Shown here piece by piece: positions 16,921 through 26,190 of a stretch of 64,000 nt of DNA (position 1 is the stretch's first letter; every line of letters begins with the position of its first letter). This DNA is from Streptomyces hygroscopicus (GTDB lineage Bacteria; Actinomycetota; Actinomycetes; Streptomycetales; Streptomycetaceae). The DNA is taken from the NCBI GenBank assembly GCA_002021875.1, contig CP018627.1, positions 496,001 through 560,000 on the forward strand. Direction: 5' to 3'. The notes under the pieces are model-generated. The model was not told where the DNA came from and did no database searches. It was given only the letters and a program-made list of their open reading frames with translations. The translations under genes and the position numbers were made by a program.

Positions 16921-19221
16921 ATGACCATCTCCGCGTCCCGTCCCCCGGCGCAGGGCCCTTCGCAGGCCGCACCGCAGCACACCGCCGGCTCAGCGCCCAT
17001 TGGCCTGCCGCACCCTTCGGCCGGTGCCGAAGGGTGGTATCTCAACGGGCATCTGCGGGATGAGAGCGGCGACGAGTACACGTGGATGGTCAGCGTCCTG
17101 AAACACCACGACGTACGGGACCGCGCGGCCGGTCCCGGGTACGGCGTGGTGTCCACGTGCTCGGGACCGGCAGGGGTCACCCACGGCGCCTGGCTCACGC
17201 CCACCATGCATCGCGCGGTCCGCGAGGCGCTCCGCGGCGACACCGCGCAGGATCACCGGGTCCGCGAGGCGCTGGCGGAGGCCCTCGCCGAGGGCCCGCT
17301 GCTGCCCGACCGGCTGCTGGCCGAGCCGGTGGTGGAGTCGGCCGAAACGCTGGACATGTCCTTCGGGGACGTGGCCGCGCTGCGCCGTGCGGAGGACGGC
17401 GGATACCGCCTGGCCTTCCAGGACAGGGAACGCTTCGAGCTTCTCCTCACCCCCGTCAAGGCGGCGGTCCCGCAGTTCGACGCACGTGGGCGCTATCCGG
17501 GGCGGCTTCCGACCGACGCGGACGCGATGACGTCGTACTTCGTGCCCCGGCTGCACGCCCACGGGACCCTGCGTCGTGCGGACGGCACCCAAAGACGGGT
17601 GGCGGGGCACGCCTGGTTCGAGCAGGACTGGGGCAGCACCTACTACGACGTCGAGCGGACCCCGGGAACGCCGGACCACACCTGGGAGTGGGCCGGCATC
17701 CAGCTCGGCAACGGCTGGGAGATCAGCTGCATTCACGCGCGCAACACCGATCCCGCCACGGGCGCCGCCACGCTGGAATTCACCCGCGCCACGGCGGTTG
17801 CCCCGGATGGCGGCGTCGGCTACCACGACGTGGACTGGCAGCCCGTGCGCCACTGGACCTCACTGGCCACCCTCAACACCTACCCCACCGCGGTGCGCGT
17901 GCGCGTCCCCGACCTCGGGCTGGACGTCGAGGTGATCGCTCCGGCGGCGGAGGGCGAGGTCCGTACTCTGCTCGTCGGACGCGCCTTCTGGGAGAGCCCC
18001 GCCACCGTGCGCGGCGTCATGGGAAACACGTCCGTGGCCGGCACGGCATTCCTTCAGACCCTCCCGACCAACACCATCGGCGATATCGAGCACTACATGC
18101 GCCGCACCCACGACATCGCCCGTGCGGAAGCCGCCGCGCTCTATTCCACCGATGCCGCCGACGAGACCGCGCTGGGTCTGCTCACCGGCACCAGCGGCGG
18201 AACGGACCTGGACACCGCCGCCCGGATCCGCCTCCACCAGGCGGTCGCCGCTCCCCTTCTGCACCTGCTGGACAACCCCGGACGCTCCTGGCGCCCCTAC
18301 GTGGCCGCGGCCGTCCTCTGCCTTCTCGGCGCCGACCCCGAGCCCTACCGGCCGCTGACCGCGGTCACCGAGCTGCTCCATGTCTCGGCTCTGGTCATCG
18401 ATGACATCCAGGACAACTCGCCCACCCGGCGCGGCCGTCCGAGCGTCCACGAGATCTTCGGCACCGCTCCCGCGATCACCGCGGGCACCCTCGGCTACTA
18501 CACCTTCGACGCCCTCATCCAGCGCGTCCCGCAGGCCGACCCCGCCACCATGCTGCGCATCTACCGCCTCTATCTGCGAGACCTGCGCGCCGCCCACGCC
18601 GGTCAGGCCCTCGACCTCGCCGGGCACCACACCGCATTCGACCAAGCCGTGGCAACCGGTGACGCCCGCCCCCTCCTCGACCAGATCCGCACCGCCCACC
18701 GGCTCAAGACGGGCATGCTCGTCCGCAGCACCGCCGAGGTCTCCGCGATCCTCGGCGGCGCCGACGAGACCCAACTCGACGCGATCTGCGCGTACTTCGA
18801 AGCCGTCGGAATCGCCTACCAGATCACCGACGACGTCTTCGACCTGTACGGGCAGTGCACCCCCGACGAACACCGGCAGGGCATCACCACCCGCTCCCCC
18901 GCCGAAGACCTCCGCAACGGCGAGGTCACCTACCCCGTGGCCCACGCCACCCGCCTCCTCGACACCACCGACCGCCAACGCCTGCGCGACGCCCTCCGGC
19001 AGTGCTCCGACGCCGGTGCGCTCCAGGCGTCCGACCTGCTGATGCGCAGCGGAGCCCTCGACGCGTGCATGGCCGAGGCCCGCGAACTCGTCGACAAGAC
19101 CTGGGACACCCTCGCCCCCTTGCTCCCGCCCACCCCGCACAAGGCCATGGTGCGCGCACTGGGCTGGTACGCCGCTCAACGCGAAACCGACCACATCCCG
19201 CGGGCAACAGCACTGCGATGA
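16921..19221 (+). CDS. CrtC/AttH lipocalin-like domain fused to trans-isoprenyl diphosphate synthase
   Basis: 766 residues in one frame. After a Pro/Ala-rich lead (1-36), residues about 37-395 match the CrtC/AttH lipocalin-like family (carotenoid 1,2-hydratase relatives): WYLNGHL, then GHAWFEQDWG followed by WEWAGIQLGNGWEI, then AFWESPA. Residues about 420-755 are a trans-isoprenyl diphosphate synthase: first Asp-rich motif DDIQDNS (D494, D495, D498), a KTG motif, and second Asp-rich motif DDVFD (D637, D638, D641). The usual GGKRxRP substrate motif is replaced by PGRSWRP. Ser and Ala occupy positions -5 and -4 before the first motif, which suggests a long-chain product such as GGPP. Likely role: make a prenyl diphosphate and hydrate, cyclise or hand it over in the same polypeptide (inference). 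No terpene synthase gene lies nearby in the window. Confidence 0.8.
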   Translation: MTISASRPPAQGPSQAAPQHTAGSAPIGLPHPSAGAEGWYLNGHLRDESGDEYTWMVSVLKHHDVRDRAAGPGYGVVSTCSGPAGVTHGAWLTPTMHRAVREALRGDTAQDHRVREALAEALAEGPLLPDRLLAEPVVESAETLDMSFGDVAALRRAEDGGYRLAFQDRERFELLLTPVKAAVPQFDARGRYPGRLPTDADAMTSYFVPRLHAHGTLRRADGTQRRVAGHAWFEQDWGSTYYDVERTPGTPDHTWEWAGIQLGNGWEISCIHARNTDPATGAATLEFTRATAVAPDGGVGYHDVDWQPVRHWTSLATLNTYPTAVRVRVPDLGLDVEVIAPAAEGEVRTLLVGRAFWESPATVRGVMGNTSVAGTAFLQTLPTNTIGDIEHYMRRTHDIARAEAAALYSTDAADETALGLLTGTSGGTDLDTAARIRLHQAVAAPLLHLLDNPGRSWRPYVAAAVLCLLGADPEPYRPLTAVTELLHVSALVIDDIQDNSPTRRGRPSVHEIFGTAPAITAGTLGYYTFDALIQRVPQADPATMLRIYRLYLRDLRAAHAGQALDLAGHHTAFDQAVATGDARPLLDQIRTAHRLKTGMLVRSTAEVSAILGGADETQLDAICAYFEAVGIAYQITDDVFDLYGQCTPDEHRQGITTRSPAEDLRNGEVTYPVAHATRLLDTTDRQRLRDALRQCSDAGALQASDLLMRSGALDACMAEARELVDKTWDTLAPLLPPTPHKAMVRALGWYAAQRETDHIPRATALR

Positions 19222-19375
19222 ACGCGGAGCAGGCCGCGACCAGGCGGTGCGGCGGGTTCGTTCCGCTACGGGTAGCCGAACGAACCGCTCCACGTGGCGT
19301 CCCCGCGGCTCGATGACTCCCTTGACAGCGGTATTCGGACCGAAACACACTCATTCAACTAGCCAGAATAGATGC

Positions 19376-19386
19376 TGGCCAGACCA
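19376..19386. promoter_or_regulatory. FadR-like operator, TGGCCAGACCA
   Basis: An imperfect palindrome matching TGGYCNGRCCA, 56 bp before the formylglycine-generating enzyme gene. A second match (TGGCCTGACCA) lies at 30645-30655 in the promoter of the importer operon, next to a GntR/FCD regulator gene, the family that binds TGGTC-type sites. Shared control is inferred. Confidence 0.5.
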
Positions 19387-19442
19387 GTCACCTCAGGAGA
19401 CCTGGAGTCGGGCGAGAAACAGCGGCCGCGGTTGGAGGAGCG

Positions 19443-20423
19443 ATGTCAGGAGCCTGCTGCGCCCCCACATCAGGGGGCGGCCGGGAGATCCCCGAACCGT
19501 CCGCCGTGCGGCTCCAGGCCTCGGATCGGGACCGGGCGCAGGGGCTGCGCGCCATGCTTCGCATCCCCGCGGGGACGTATCTGATGGGAGGCGATGACGC
19601 CGACGCGTTTCCCGAGGACGGTGAGGGGCCGGTCCGGGCCGTGCGGCTGTCGCCGTTCCTCATCGACGCGACCGCTGTCACCAACCGGCAGTTCGCGACG
19701 TTCGTGCGCAGCAGCGGCTACCGGACCGATGCCGAGCGCTACGGCTGGTCCTTCGTGTTCTACGCACTCGTCCACCCCGACGCCCGGCATCTGGTGCGCG
19801 ACGGCACGGTGGCGCAGGCACCCTGGTGGCTCGCGGTGGACGGGGCGTGCTGGCGGGCCCCCTACGGGCCGGGGTCGTCATGGACCGATCTGTCGAACCA
19901 CCCTGTCGTCCATGTCTCCTGGCGTGACGCGTCCGCCTACGCGGCCTGGGCGGGCAAGCGCCTGCCCACGGAGGCGGAGTGGGAGATGGCGGCACGTGGC
20001 GGTCTGGAGCGCGCCCGCTACCCGTGGGGGAATGAGCTCCTGCCTCGCGGGCAGCACCGCTGCAACATCTGGCAGGGGCAGTTCCCACAGGTCAACACGG
20101 GTGAGGACGGGTATCTGGGAACCGCGCCGGTCAAGTCCTACCGGGCCAACAACCTCGGCGTGTACAACACCTCGGGCAATGTGTGGGAATGGTGCTCCGA
20201 CTGGTGGAGCACCACCTGGCACGCGGCCGACCGCCCGGAGACCCGCCAGGACCCGGCCGGACCTCCCGCCGGGGAGGCGAAGGTGATCCGCGGCGGCTCC
20301 TACCTGTGCCACGCGTCGTACTGCAACCGCTACCGCGTCGCCGCGCGCACCTCCAACACACCCGACAGCAGCACCGGGCACATGGGGTTCCGCTGCGCGG
20401 CGGACCTGCCCCCGCCACGCTGA
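19443..20423 (+). CDS. Formylglycine-generating enzyme (sulfatase-modifying factor)
   Basis: 326 residues. Copper-dependent oxidase that turns the cysteine of a CxPxR motif in type I sulfatases into C-alpha-formylglycine. The C-terminal signature is complete: SYLCHASYCNRYRVAAR with the active-site pair C289 and C294, then SSTGHMGFRC. N-terminal features such as MRIPAGxYLMGG-like (MLRIPAGTYLMGG) and KRLPTEAEWEMAARGG are also present. Start ATG 19443 follows GGAGGAG. It is cytoplasmic and acts on unfolded substrate. Its natural partner, the sulfatase directly downstream, is broken. Confidence 0.92.
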   Translation: MSGACCAPTSGGGREIPEPSAVRLQASDRDRAQGLRAMLRIPAGTYLMGGDDADAFPEDGEGPVRAVRLSPFLIDATAVTNRQFATFVRSSGYRTDAERYGWSFVFYALVHPDARHLVRDGTVAQAPWWLAVDGACWRAPYGPGSSWTDLSNHPVVHVSWRDASAYAAWAGKRLPTEAEWEMAARGGLERARYPWGNELLPRGQHRCNIWQGQFPQVNTGEDGYLGTAPVKSYRANNLGVYNTSGNVWEWCSDWWSTTWHAADRPETRQDPAGPPAGEAKVIRGGSYLCHASYCNRYRVAARTSNTPDSSTGHMGFRCAADLPPPR

Positions 20424-20471
20424 CGGACCGCCGGCACAGCGCACCAGTGTCCATGTAAAGGAGCGTCCTGG

Positions 20472-21877
20472 ATGACCAACTCCTCTCCGCGTCCGCCGTC
20501 CGCGAGCGGCACTTTCCAAGGCGAGATCGGCACGACCTACGAGGAGTCGACGCCGTGGTGGCCCGAGCAGCCGACGCCGCCCGAGGACACGCCCAATGTC
20601 GTGGTCATCGTGCTCGACGACGTCGGCTTCTCCGACCTCGGCTGTTTCGGCTCGGACATCGAGACCCCGGCCATGATGGAGCAGACCACCGCGTCCGGGC
20701 CGTACACCCAGTGGCCGCTCTCCCGTGGGTTCGAGCGCTGCTACGGGATTCCTGGAAGCCGAGACGGACAGTTTCTATCCGGAGCTGTTCTACGACAACC
20801 ACGCCGTGGCTCCGCCGAAGAGCCCGGAAGAGGGCTATCACCTCAGTGAGGACCTGGTGGACCGGGCGATCGAATTCGTCACGGACCAGACGTCGGTCAC
20901 TCCCGAGAGGCCCTTCTTCATGTACCTGGCCTTCGGTGCGGCGCACGCCCCGCACCAGGCCCCGCGGGAGTACCTGGAGAAATACCGGGGCCGGTTCGAC
21001 CACGGCTGGGACGCCGAGCGCGCGACCCGGCACGCCCGCCAGATCGAACGGGGCATCCTCGCGCGCGCACGCAAACTACCCCTGGGCTGGGCGCAGGCGG
21101 GCAACACACCGTTCAAGCGCTACAAGCAGAACACCCACGAGGGTGGCCTCCTTCGACGACGACAAGTGGGAGCTCTACCACCCCGACACCGACTTCTCGG
21201 AATGCAACGACCTGGCGGAGGAGCGGCCCGAGCAACTGCAGAAGATGGTCTCCCGCTTCTGGGTGGAAGCCGGGAAGTACGATGTGCTGCCGCTGGACGA
21301 CAACGGATTCGCCTACCGGGCGAAGATTCCGCGCCCCGGCTCTCCGCGCAGGCGCGCCACCTTCACCTACTACCCCGGCATGGCCCATCTGCCCATCGCC
21401 GCGGTGCCACCGGTGATGAACCGCGCGCACCCCATCACCGCGTACGTCGACCGGGCCGCCACGTCGGACGAGGGTGTCCTGGTCTCCCTGGGCAACATCA
21501 GCAGCGGATACGTCCTGTACGTCAAGGACAACCGGCTGGTCTACGAGTACAACTTCCTCGGCACCCGGTACACGGTGACCTCGGCGGAGGAGCTCCCGGT
21601 CGGCCCGGCGGAGCTGACCTTCGCCTTCGACAAGACCGGAGACATGCGGGGCGTTGGACACCTGTATGTGTCAGGCAGGTCGGTGGGCAGCGCGGACATT
21701 CCGCGGGTGCTTCCCCACTTCCTGGGATGGCAGGGCCTCGACATCGGCCGGGACACCCTGTCGCCCTCCTCACCCAGCTATGACGGCGAATTCGCGTTCA
21801 CCGGGAAGTTCGAGAAGGTCGTCTTCACGGTCGCGCCGGACGAAGCGGGCACGACACCCTTCGAGCGCATCGACTGA
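20472..21877 (+). pseudogene. Arylsulfatase, decayed by deletions and a frameshift
   Basis: A type I sulfatase with recognisable order but pieces missing. The start (ATG 20472, AAAGGAG before it) retains the metal-binding VLDDVGFSDLG. Then the segment that should contain the CxPxR formylglycine site is absent: IETPAMM passes directly to GPYTQWPLSRGF. An extra base near 20747 shifts frame; family sequence continues as YPELFYDNHAVAPP and EEGYHLSEDLVDRAIEF. A second deletion near 21085-21145 joins GILARARKLPLGW/AQAGNTPFKRYKQN to FDDDKWELYHPD. The C-terminal domain is intact to 21877. Not catalytically competent. Intact relatives have about 750 residues. Confidence 0.85.
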
Positions 21878-21885
21878 TACGGCCT

Positions 21886-21929
21886 TCAGGCCCCCTCGGC
21901 CGGGTTGAACCCAGGAAAAGGGGGCCTGA
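21886..21929. terminator. Stem-loop terminator between convergent units
   Basis: TCAGGCCCCCT pairs perfectly with AGGGGGCCTGA across a loop that contains a smaller GGGTTGAACCC hairpin. It lies between the sulfatase remnant and the convergent SDR gene and can serve both. Confidence 0.75.
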
Positions 21930-21946
21930 GAGTGTCCGGCGCCCCG

Positions 21947-22744
21947 TCAGTTGGGCGGCGTATAGCGTCCGTCGATCGCCGTCCAGCCTCCGTCCACGAA
22001 GAGCTGGCTCCCGGTGACGAAGGATGACGCGTCCGACGCGAGGTAGACGACGGCGCCGGCCAGCTCGTCGGGCCGGGACCAGCGGCCCAGGGCGCTCTTC
22101 GCCGCATAGGCCTCGGACCATTCCGGTACGGCCCTGATCTGCGCGGTCAGCGGTGTGTCCACGACGCCCGGGGCGACGGTGTTCACCCGCACGCCCGACG
22201 GTCCCAGCTCGGCCGCCGCGGTCCGCAGCATCTGGACGAGACCGGCCTTCGTGGCCGCGTACACCCCCTGCCCCGGTTCGACGGCCACCGCGCGGATCGA
22301 GCTGAAGCCGATGATGCTTCCCCTGCCGCGTTCGGCCATGCCGCGGCCGAACGCCCGCACCAGGTCGAAGGACGCACGCAGATTGAGCGCCACGACCCGG
22401 TCGAACTCCTCCGCCGTGTAGTCGAGCAGGTGCTTGCGCACGTTCGTCGCGGCGGTGAAGACGAGCACATCGACGGGTCCGAGCTCCTCGGCGGCACGCG
22501 CGACCGCCTCGCCGTCGAGCACATCGAGGGCGTACGGCGACAGGCCCGGCCCCATCGACGCCGACTCCGTGGCCGCCGTCAGATCACGGTCGGCGCACAC
22601 CACCGTGGCCCCGTGCGCGGCGAGGGCCAAGGCGCTCTCGCGGCCGATCCCACTGCCCGCGCCCACCACGACAGCCCTGCGGCCGTCGAGCCGGAACAGG
22701 CCGGAGTACGCGTCCACCGCATCGGTGCGGTCCTTTGCTTGCAT
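21947..22744 (-). CDS. SDR-family oxidoreductase
   Basis: 265-residue classical short-chain dehydrogenase: nucleotide motif VVGAGSGIGRE, catalytic Ser in IIGFSSIRA, catalytic YAATK, and a C-terminal GSQLFVDGGW. NAD(P)-dependent oxidation or reduction of an alcohol/ketone. ATG 22744 is chosen since GAGGA lies about 6 bp upstream; a GTG at 22756 overlapping the preceding stop is an alternative. Last gene of the importer operon, after the aldehyde dehydrogenase, suggesting the two act in series on the imported compound. Confidence 0.85.
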   Translation of the reverse strand: MQAKDRTDAVDAYSGLFRLDGRRAVVVGAGSGIGRESALALAAHGATVVCADRDLTAATESASMGPGLSPYALDVLDGEAVARAAEELGPVDVLVFTAATNVRKHLLDYTAEEFDRVVALNLRASFDLVRAFGRGMAERGRGSIIGFSSIRAVAVEPGQGVYAATKAGLVQMLRTAAAELGPSGVRVNTVAPGVVDTPLTAQIRAVPEWSEAYAAKSALGRWSRPDELAGAVVYLASDASSFVTGSQLFVDGGWTAIDGRYTPPN

Positions 22745-22752
22745 GGTGGTCC

Positions 22753-24243
22753 TCACGGCTTCGTTGTCGTCGGACGGATCACTGCCATACGGGTCACGGT
22801 GAGCTCTTCGATGGCGAACCTCGGGCCCTCCCGTCCGGCCCCGGAGTCCTTCACACCGCCGTACGGCATGACATCGGAACGGAAACCGGGAACCTCATTG
22901 ACCACCACTCCGCCCACCTCCAGGCGGTCGAGAGCGGCGAACGCGGTGTCCAGGGCGCTGGTGTAGACGCTCGCGTGCAGTCCGTAGCGCGAGTCGTTGA
23001 CCAGGTCGAAGGCAGTCTCCAGATCGGGGACTGACCGTACGGCGACCACGGGGCCGAACACTTCCTCGTCCCAGACGGCGAGGGCGCGGTCCACATCGAG
23101 CAGCAGGGCGGGCTCGATCACACCATCGGTGACCGATCCTCCGGCCACCAGCGACGCCCCCGCCTCCACCGCCTCGGCCAGCCACGCGCGCACCCGCTCG
23201 GTCGACCGCTTGTCGATGAGTGCCGAGACACGCGTCTGCGGATCACGGGGATCGCCCACGGCCACCTGGGCCACTCGCTCCGTCAGGCGGGCCACGAACT
23301 CCTTCCGCACGGAGTCCACCACGATGACCCGCTGCACGCTGATGCACGCCTGGCCCGACGCGTAGTACCCGCCGCGCACCACCGCGTCGGCGGCGGCGTC
23401 GAGGTCGGCGTCGGCGGCCACCACCAGGGCGGCGTTGGAGCCGAGTTCGAGCAGCACCTTGGTGGGTGCCGCGTCCCGGGCGATCTGGTGGCCGACGGCG
23501 GCGGAACCGGTGAAGGACACCGCTCCGATCCGGCGGTCGGTGGTCAGCGCGATGCCCACCTCGGGGCCCCCGGTCACCAGCTGCACCGCGGCCTGTGGCG
23601 CACCGCCGGCGCGCAGGGCCTCACGGAGGAGGTGCACCAGCCACAGGGTGGCCAGCGGGGTCTGCGGGGCGGGCTTGGCGATGATCGGGCAGCCGGCGGC
23701 CAGCGCCGGCGCGATCTTGTGCGCGGCGAGCAGCAGCGGGTAGTTGAAGCCCGCGATGCCCACCACCACGCCAATCGGCTTGCGGGTCCAGAAGCCGAGC
23801 AGCCCCTCCCCCGACGGCAGCAGGTCCAGCGGCACCGTCTCCCCGTGCAGCCGGGCCACTTCCTCGGCCGCCGTGAGCAGGGTCAGCAGGGTGCGGTCCA
23901 CCTCGACCCGGCAGTCGACCAGCGGCTTGCCGGTCTCCAGGACGAGGAGCCGCTCGAAGTCCGCGCGCCGGGAACCGACCGCCTCGTGCGTCGCGAGCAG
24001 CGCCGCCCTGCGTACGTGCGAGGGGAGCCGGCCGACGCGCTCGCGGATCGCGAGGGCCGCGTCGACCGCGTGGCGGGCGAGGGCGGTGTCCCCGATCGGC
24101 GCCCGTGCGACGAGCGTCCCGTCGTAGGGGAAACGGACGTCCTCGGTGGCGGGTGCCTCCACCCAGGTGTCACCGATGGGAAGACCCTCGGGAAACTCCC
24201 TCGCCACGGGGCTTTCGCCGGCGGGTTCGGCATGGGTCGTCAC
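22753..24243 (-). CDS. NAD(P)-dependent aldehyde dehydrogenase
   Basis: 496 residues, usual family length. Catalytic Glu in LLELGSNAALV and catalytic Cys in ASGQACISVQR are present, with the nucleotide-binding SFTGSAAVG. Oxidises an aldehyde to a carboxylate, possibly a semialdehyde. Starts at GTG 24243, overlapping the ABC ATPase stop by 4 bp; its own stop overlaps the beginning of the SDR gene region. Cytoplasmic. Substrate not specified by sequence. Confidence 0.88.
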   Translation of the reverse strand: MTTHAEPAGESPVAREFPEGLPIGDTWVEAPATEDVRFPYDGTLVARAPIGDTALARHAVDAALAIRERVGRLPSHVRRAALLATHEAVGSRRADFERLLVLETGKPLVDCRVEVDRTLLTLLTAAEEVARLHGETVPLDLLPSGEGLLGFWTRKPIGVVVGIAGFNYPLLLAAHKIAPALAAGCPIIAKPAPQTPLATLWLVHLLREALRAGGAPQAAVQLVTGGPEVGIALTTDRRIGAVSFTGSAAVGHQIARDAAPTKVLLELGSNAALVVAADADLDAAADAVVRGGYYASGQACISVQRVIVVDSVRKEFVARLTERVAQVAVGDPRDPQTRVSALIDKRSTERVRAWLAEAVEAGASLVAGGSVTDGVIEPALLLDVDRALAVWDEEVFGPVVAVRSVPDLETAFDLVNDSRYGLHASVYTSALDTAFAALDRLEVGGVVVNEVPGFRSDVMPYGGVKDSGAGREGPRFAIEELTVTRMAVIRPTTTKP

Positions 24244-25121
24244 GGTTGGTACTCCCGGTTGAGGTCGGCCGCCGACACTCCGGACAGTGCCTTGCCCAGA
24301 GTGGGAACGGCGGAGATCAGCCTGCGTGTGTAGGAATGTTGCGGGTCCTCGTACACCTGCTCGGTGGCCCCGGTCTCCACGATCTGCCCGTTGTGCATGA
24401 CCGCGACCCGGTCGCACACATGGCGGACCACGGACAGGTCGTGGGAGACGAAGACCAGCGTGAGGGACAACTCGTCGACGAGGTCGGCGATGAGGTTGAG
24501 GACCTGGGCCCGTACGGACACGTCCAGGGCGCTCACCGGCTCATCGGCCACGATGATCTTCGGGCGGGGGGCCAGAGCGCGCGCGATCGAGATGCGCTGC
24601 CGCTGACCGCCGGAGAACTGGTGCGGATACCGGTCCGCCGCGTCGGCTCGCAGGCCGACGGCCTCGAGCAGCTCGGACACCCGCTCGCGGCGGTTCCCGT
24701 GACCCTGTGCGACGAGCGGCTCGGCCACGATGTCGCCGACGCGCATGCGCGGATCCAGCGAACTCATCGGGTCCTGGAACACGAGCTGGAGCCGCTCGCG
24801 GACGAACCGGAGCTGTCTCTCCCGGAGCCCGGTGATGTCCCGGCCGTCGATCGCGACGCTGCCGCTGGTGGGGCGGTCGAGCCCGGCCAGAATCCGCAGC
24901 AGGGTCGACTTGCCGCACCCCGACTCGCCCACGATGCCGAACCGTTGCCCCGGCGGGACGGCGAAGCTGACGCCGCGCAGCGCGTGCACCGGCGGGCTGG
25001 GGTGGCGCAGCGAGGTACGAGGTCGCCGGTAGTCGCGGGTGACGTCGCGGACGCTGATGGCATCCGCCGGGCCGGTCCCCCGCCCGGGGGCACGGGGGGC
25101 GCTGGTCGGCTGCTCAGCCAT
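24240..25121 (-). CDS. Oligopeptide-type ABC importer ATP-binding protein (DppF/OppF-like)
   Basis: 293 residues. Walker A GESGCGKSTLL, signature [15 protein letters not shown], Walker B IIVADEPVSALD, H-loop FVSHDLS. Second of two ATPases of a five-component peptide/nickel-type importer. Short C-terminal extension without the Cys-rich segment seen in the partner. Overlaps its upstream neighbour by 8 bp and the downstream aldehyde dehydrogenase gene by 4 bp. Confidence 0.9.
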   Translation of the reverse strand: MAEQPTSAPRAPGRGTGPADAISVRDVTRDYRRPRTSLRHPSPPVHALRGVSFAVPPGQRFGIVGESGCGKSTLLRILAGLDRPTSGSVAIDGRDITGLRERQLRFVRERLQLVFQDPMSSLDPRMRVGDIVAEPLVAQGHGNRRERVSELLEAVGLRADAADRYPHQFSGGQRQRISIARALAPRPKIIVADEPVSALDVSVRAQVLNLIADLVDELSLTLVFVSHDLSVVRHVCDRVAVMHNGQIVETGATEQVYEDPQHSYTRRLISAVPTLGKALSGVSAADLNREYQP

Positions 25122-26190
25122 GGCCGGCCTCCTGGTTCGTGGGGGTGCCGGTCCCGGGTGCGCCGCTCTCGGACACCGGGTGGAAGCAGGCGTAGCCGGA
25201 GTCCGGCCCGGTCGCGACCCATTCCGGCCGGGTGGCGCACACCTCGGTGGCCTGGGCGCATCTGTTTCTGAAGACGCATCCTGCGGGGAACTGTCCCGCG
25301 GGCGGAACCGACCCGCCGATGGTGACCAGCCGGCCTCGGTCGTCGACCACGGTCAGGTCGGAGGCGCCGATCAGACCCTGGGTGTAGCGGTGCCGGGGGC
25401 GCGTGAACACCTCCCTGACCGGGCCGGACTCGACCACCCGCCCGCCGTACATGACCATGACCCGCTCGCAGGCGGTGGCCACCACGGGCAGGTCGTGGGT
25501 GATGAAGAGCATGGCCGACCTGCGGTCCTGGACGCCCCGCACGATCAGGTCGAGCACTCGCGCCTGCACCGTGACGTCGAGTGCGGTGGTGGGTTCGTCG
25601 CAGACCAGCAGCGCGGGGTCGTTCGCGAGGGCGATGGCCAGCACCACCCGTTGCCGCTGGCCGCCGGAGAACTGGTGCGGGTAGGCGTCGGCGGCGACCG
25701 CGGGATCGGGCAGTCCCACCTGGTCGAGGAGTTCCACGGCGGCGGCGCGAGCGGACGCGCGGTCGGGCCTGGTCCGGTGGATCAGCAGTACCTCGGCGAT
25801 CTGCCGCCCGACCTTCATCGTGGGGTTCAGAGCGGTCATGGGCTCCTGGAAGACCATGGCGATCTCCTTGCCCCGCACCCGGGACATCCGCGCCTCGTCG
25901 GCCCCCACCAGGTCGTGGCCGACTCCGGCGAGCCGCACCGAACCCGTGGCCCGGAGCTCCTCGGGAAGCAGGCCCATGACGCTCAGCGCGGTCAGCGACT
26001 TGCCCGACCCCGACTCGCCGATCAGGCCGACCCGTTCGCCCGCCCGGATGGTGAAGTCGACGTCCTCGACGAGCTTGCGGCCGCCGACCGCGACGTCGAG
26101 TTTCCGCACGGTCAATACGTCATCGGGCGAGTCGGGAGAGTCGGGGGAGCCCGCTGCGGAGGCCGGTGCCGTGTCAGGTGCCGGGGTCAT
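25114..26190 (-). CDS. Oligopeptide-type ABC importer ATP-binding protein (DppD/OppD-like)
   Basis: 358 residues. Walker [12 protein letters not shown], signature [15 protein letters not shown], Walker [13 protein letters not shown]. The C-terminal extension has the cysteine cluster typical of Opp/Dpp ATPases ([16 protein letters not shown], then YACFHP), which may hold an iron-sulfur cluster in such proteins. N-terminus has [10 protein letters not shown], a short Ser-Pro-Asp repeat. Pairs with the downstream DppF-like ATPase. Confidence 0.9.
   Translation of the reverse strand: MTPAPDTAPASAAGSPDSPDSPDDVLTVRKLDVAVGGRKLVEDVDFTIRAGERVGLIGESGSGKSLTALSVMGLLPEELRATGSVRLAGVGHDLVGADEARMSRVRGKEIAMVFQEPMTALNPTMKVGRQIAEVLLIHRTRPDRASARAAAVELLDQVGLPDPAVAADAYPHQFSGGQRQRVVLAIALANDPALLVCDEPTTALDVTVQARVLDLIVRGVQDRRSAMLFITHDLPVVATACERVMVMYGGRVVESGPVREVFTRPRHRYTQGLIGASDLTVVDDRGRLVTIGGSVPPAGQFPAGCVFRNRCAQATEVCATRPEWVATGPDSGYACFHPVSESGAPGTGTPTNQEAGHG

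Noticed and set aside
17860..19350. Long minus-strand frame over the prenyl synthase fusion
   Set aside because: Mirror of a GC-rich coding strand; repeated Gly-Val-Gly pattern and no family features.
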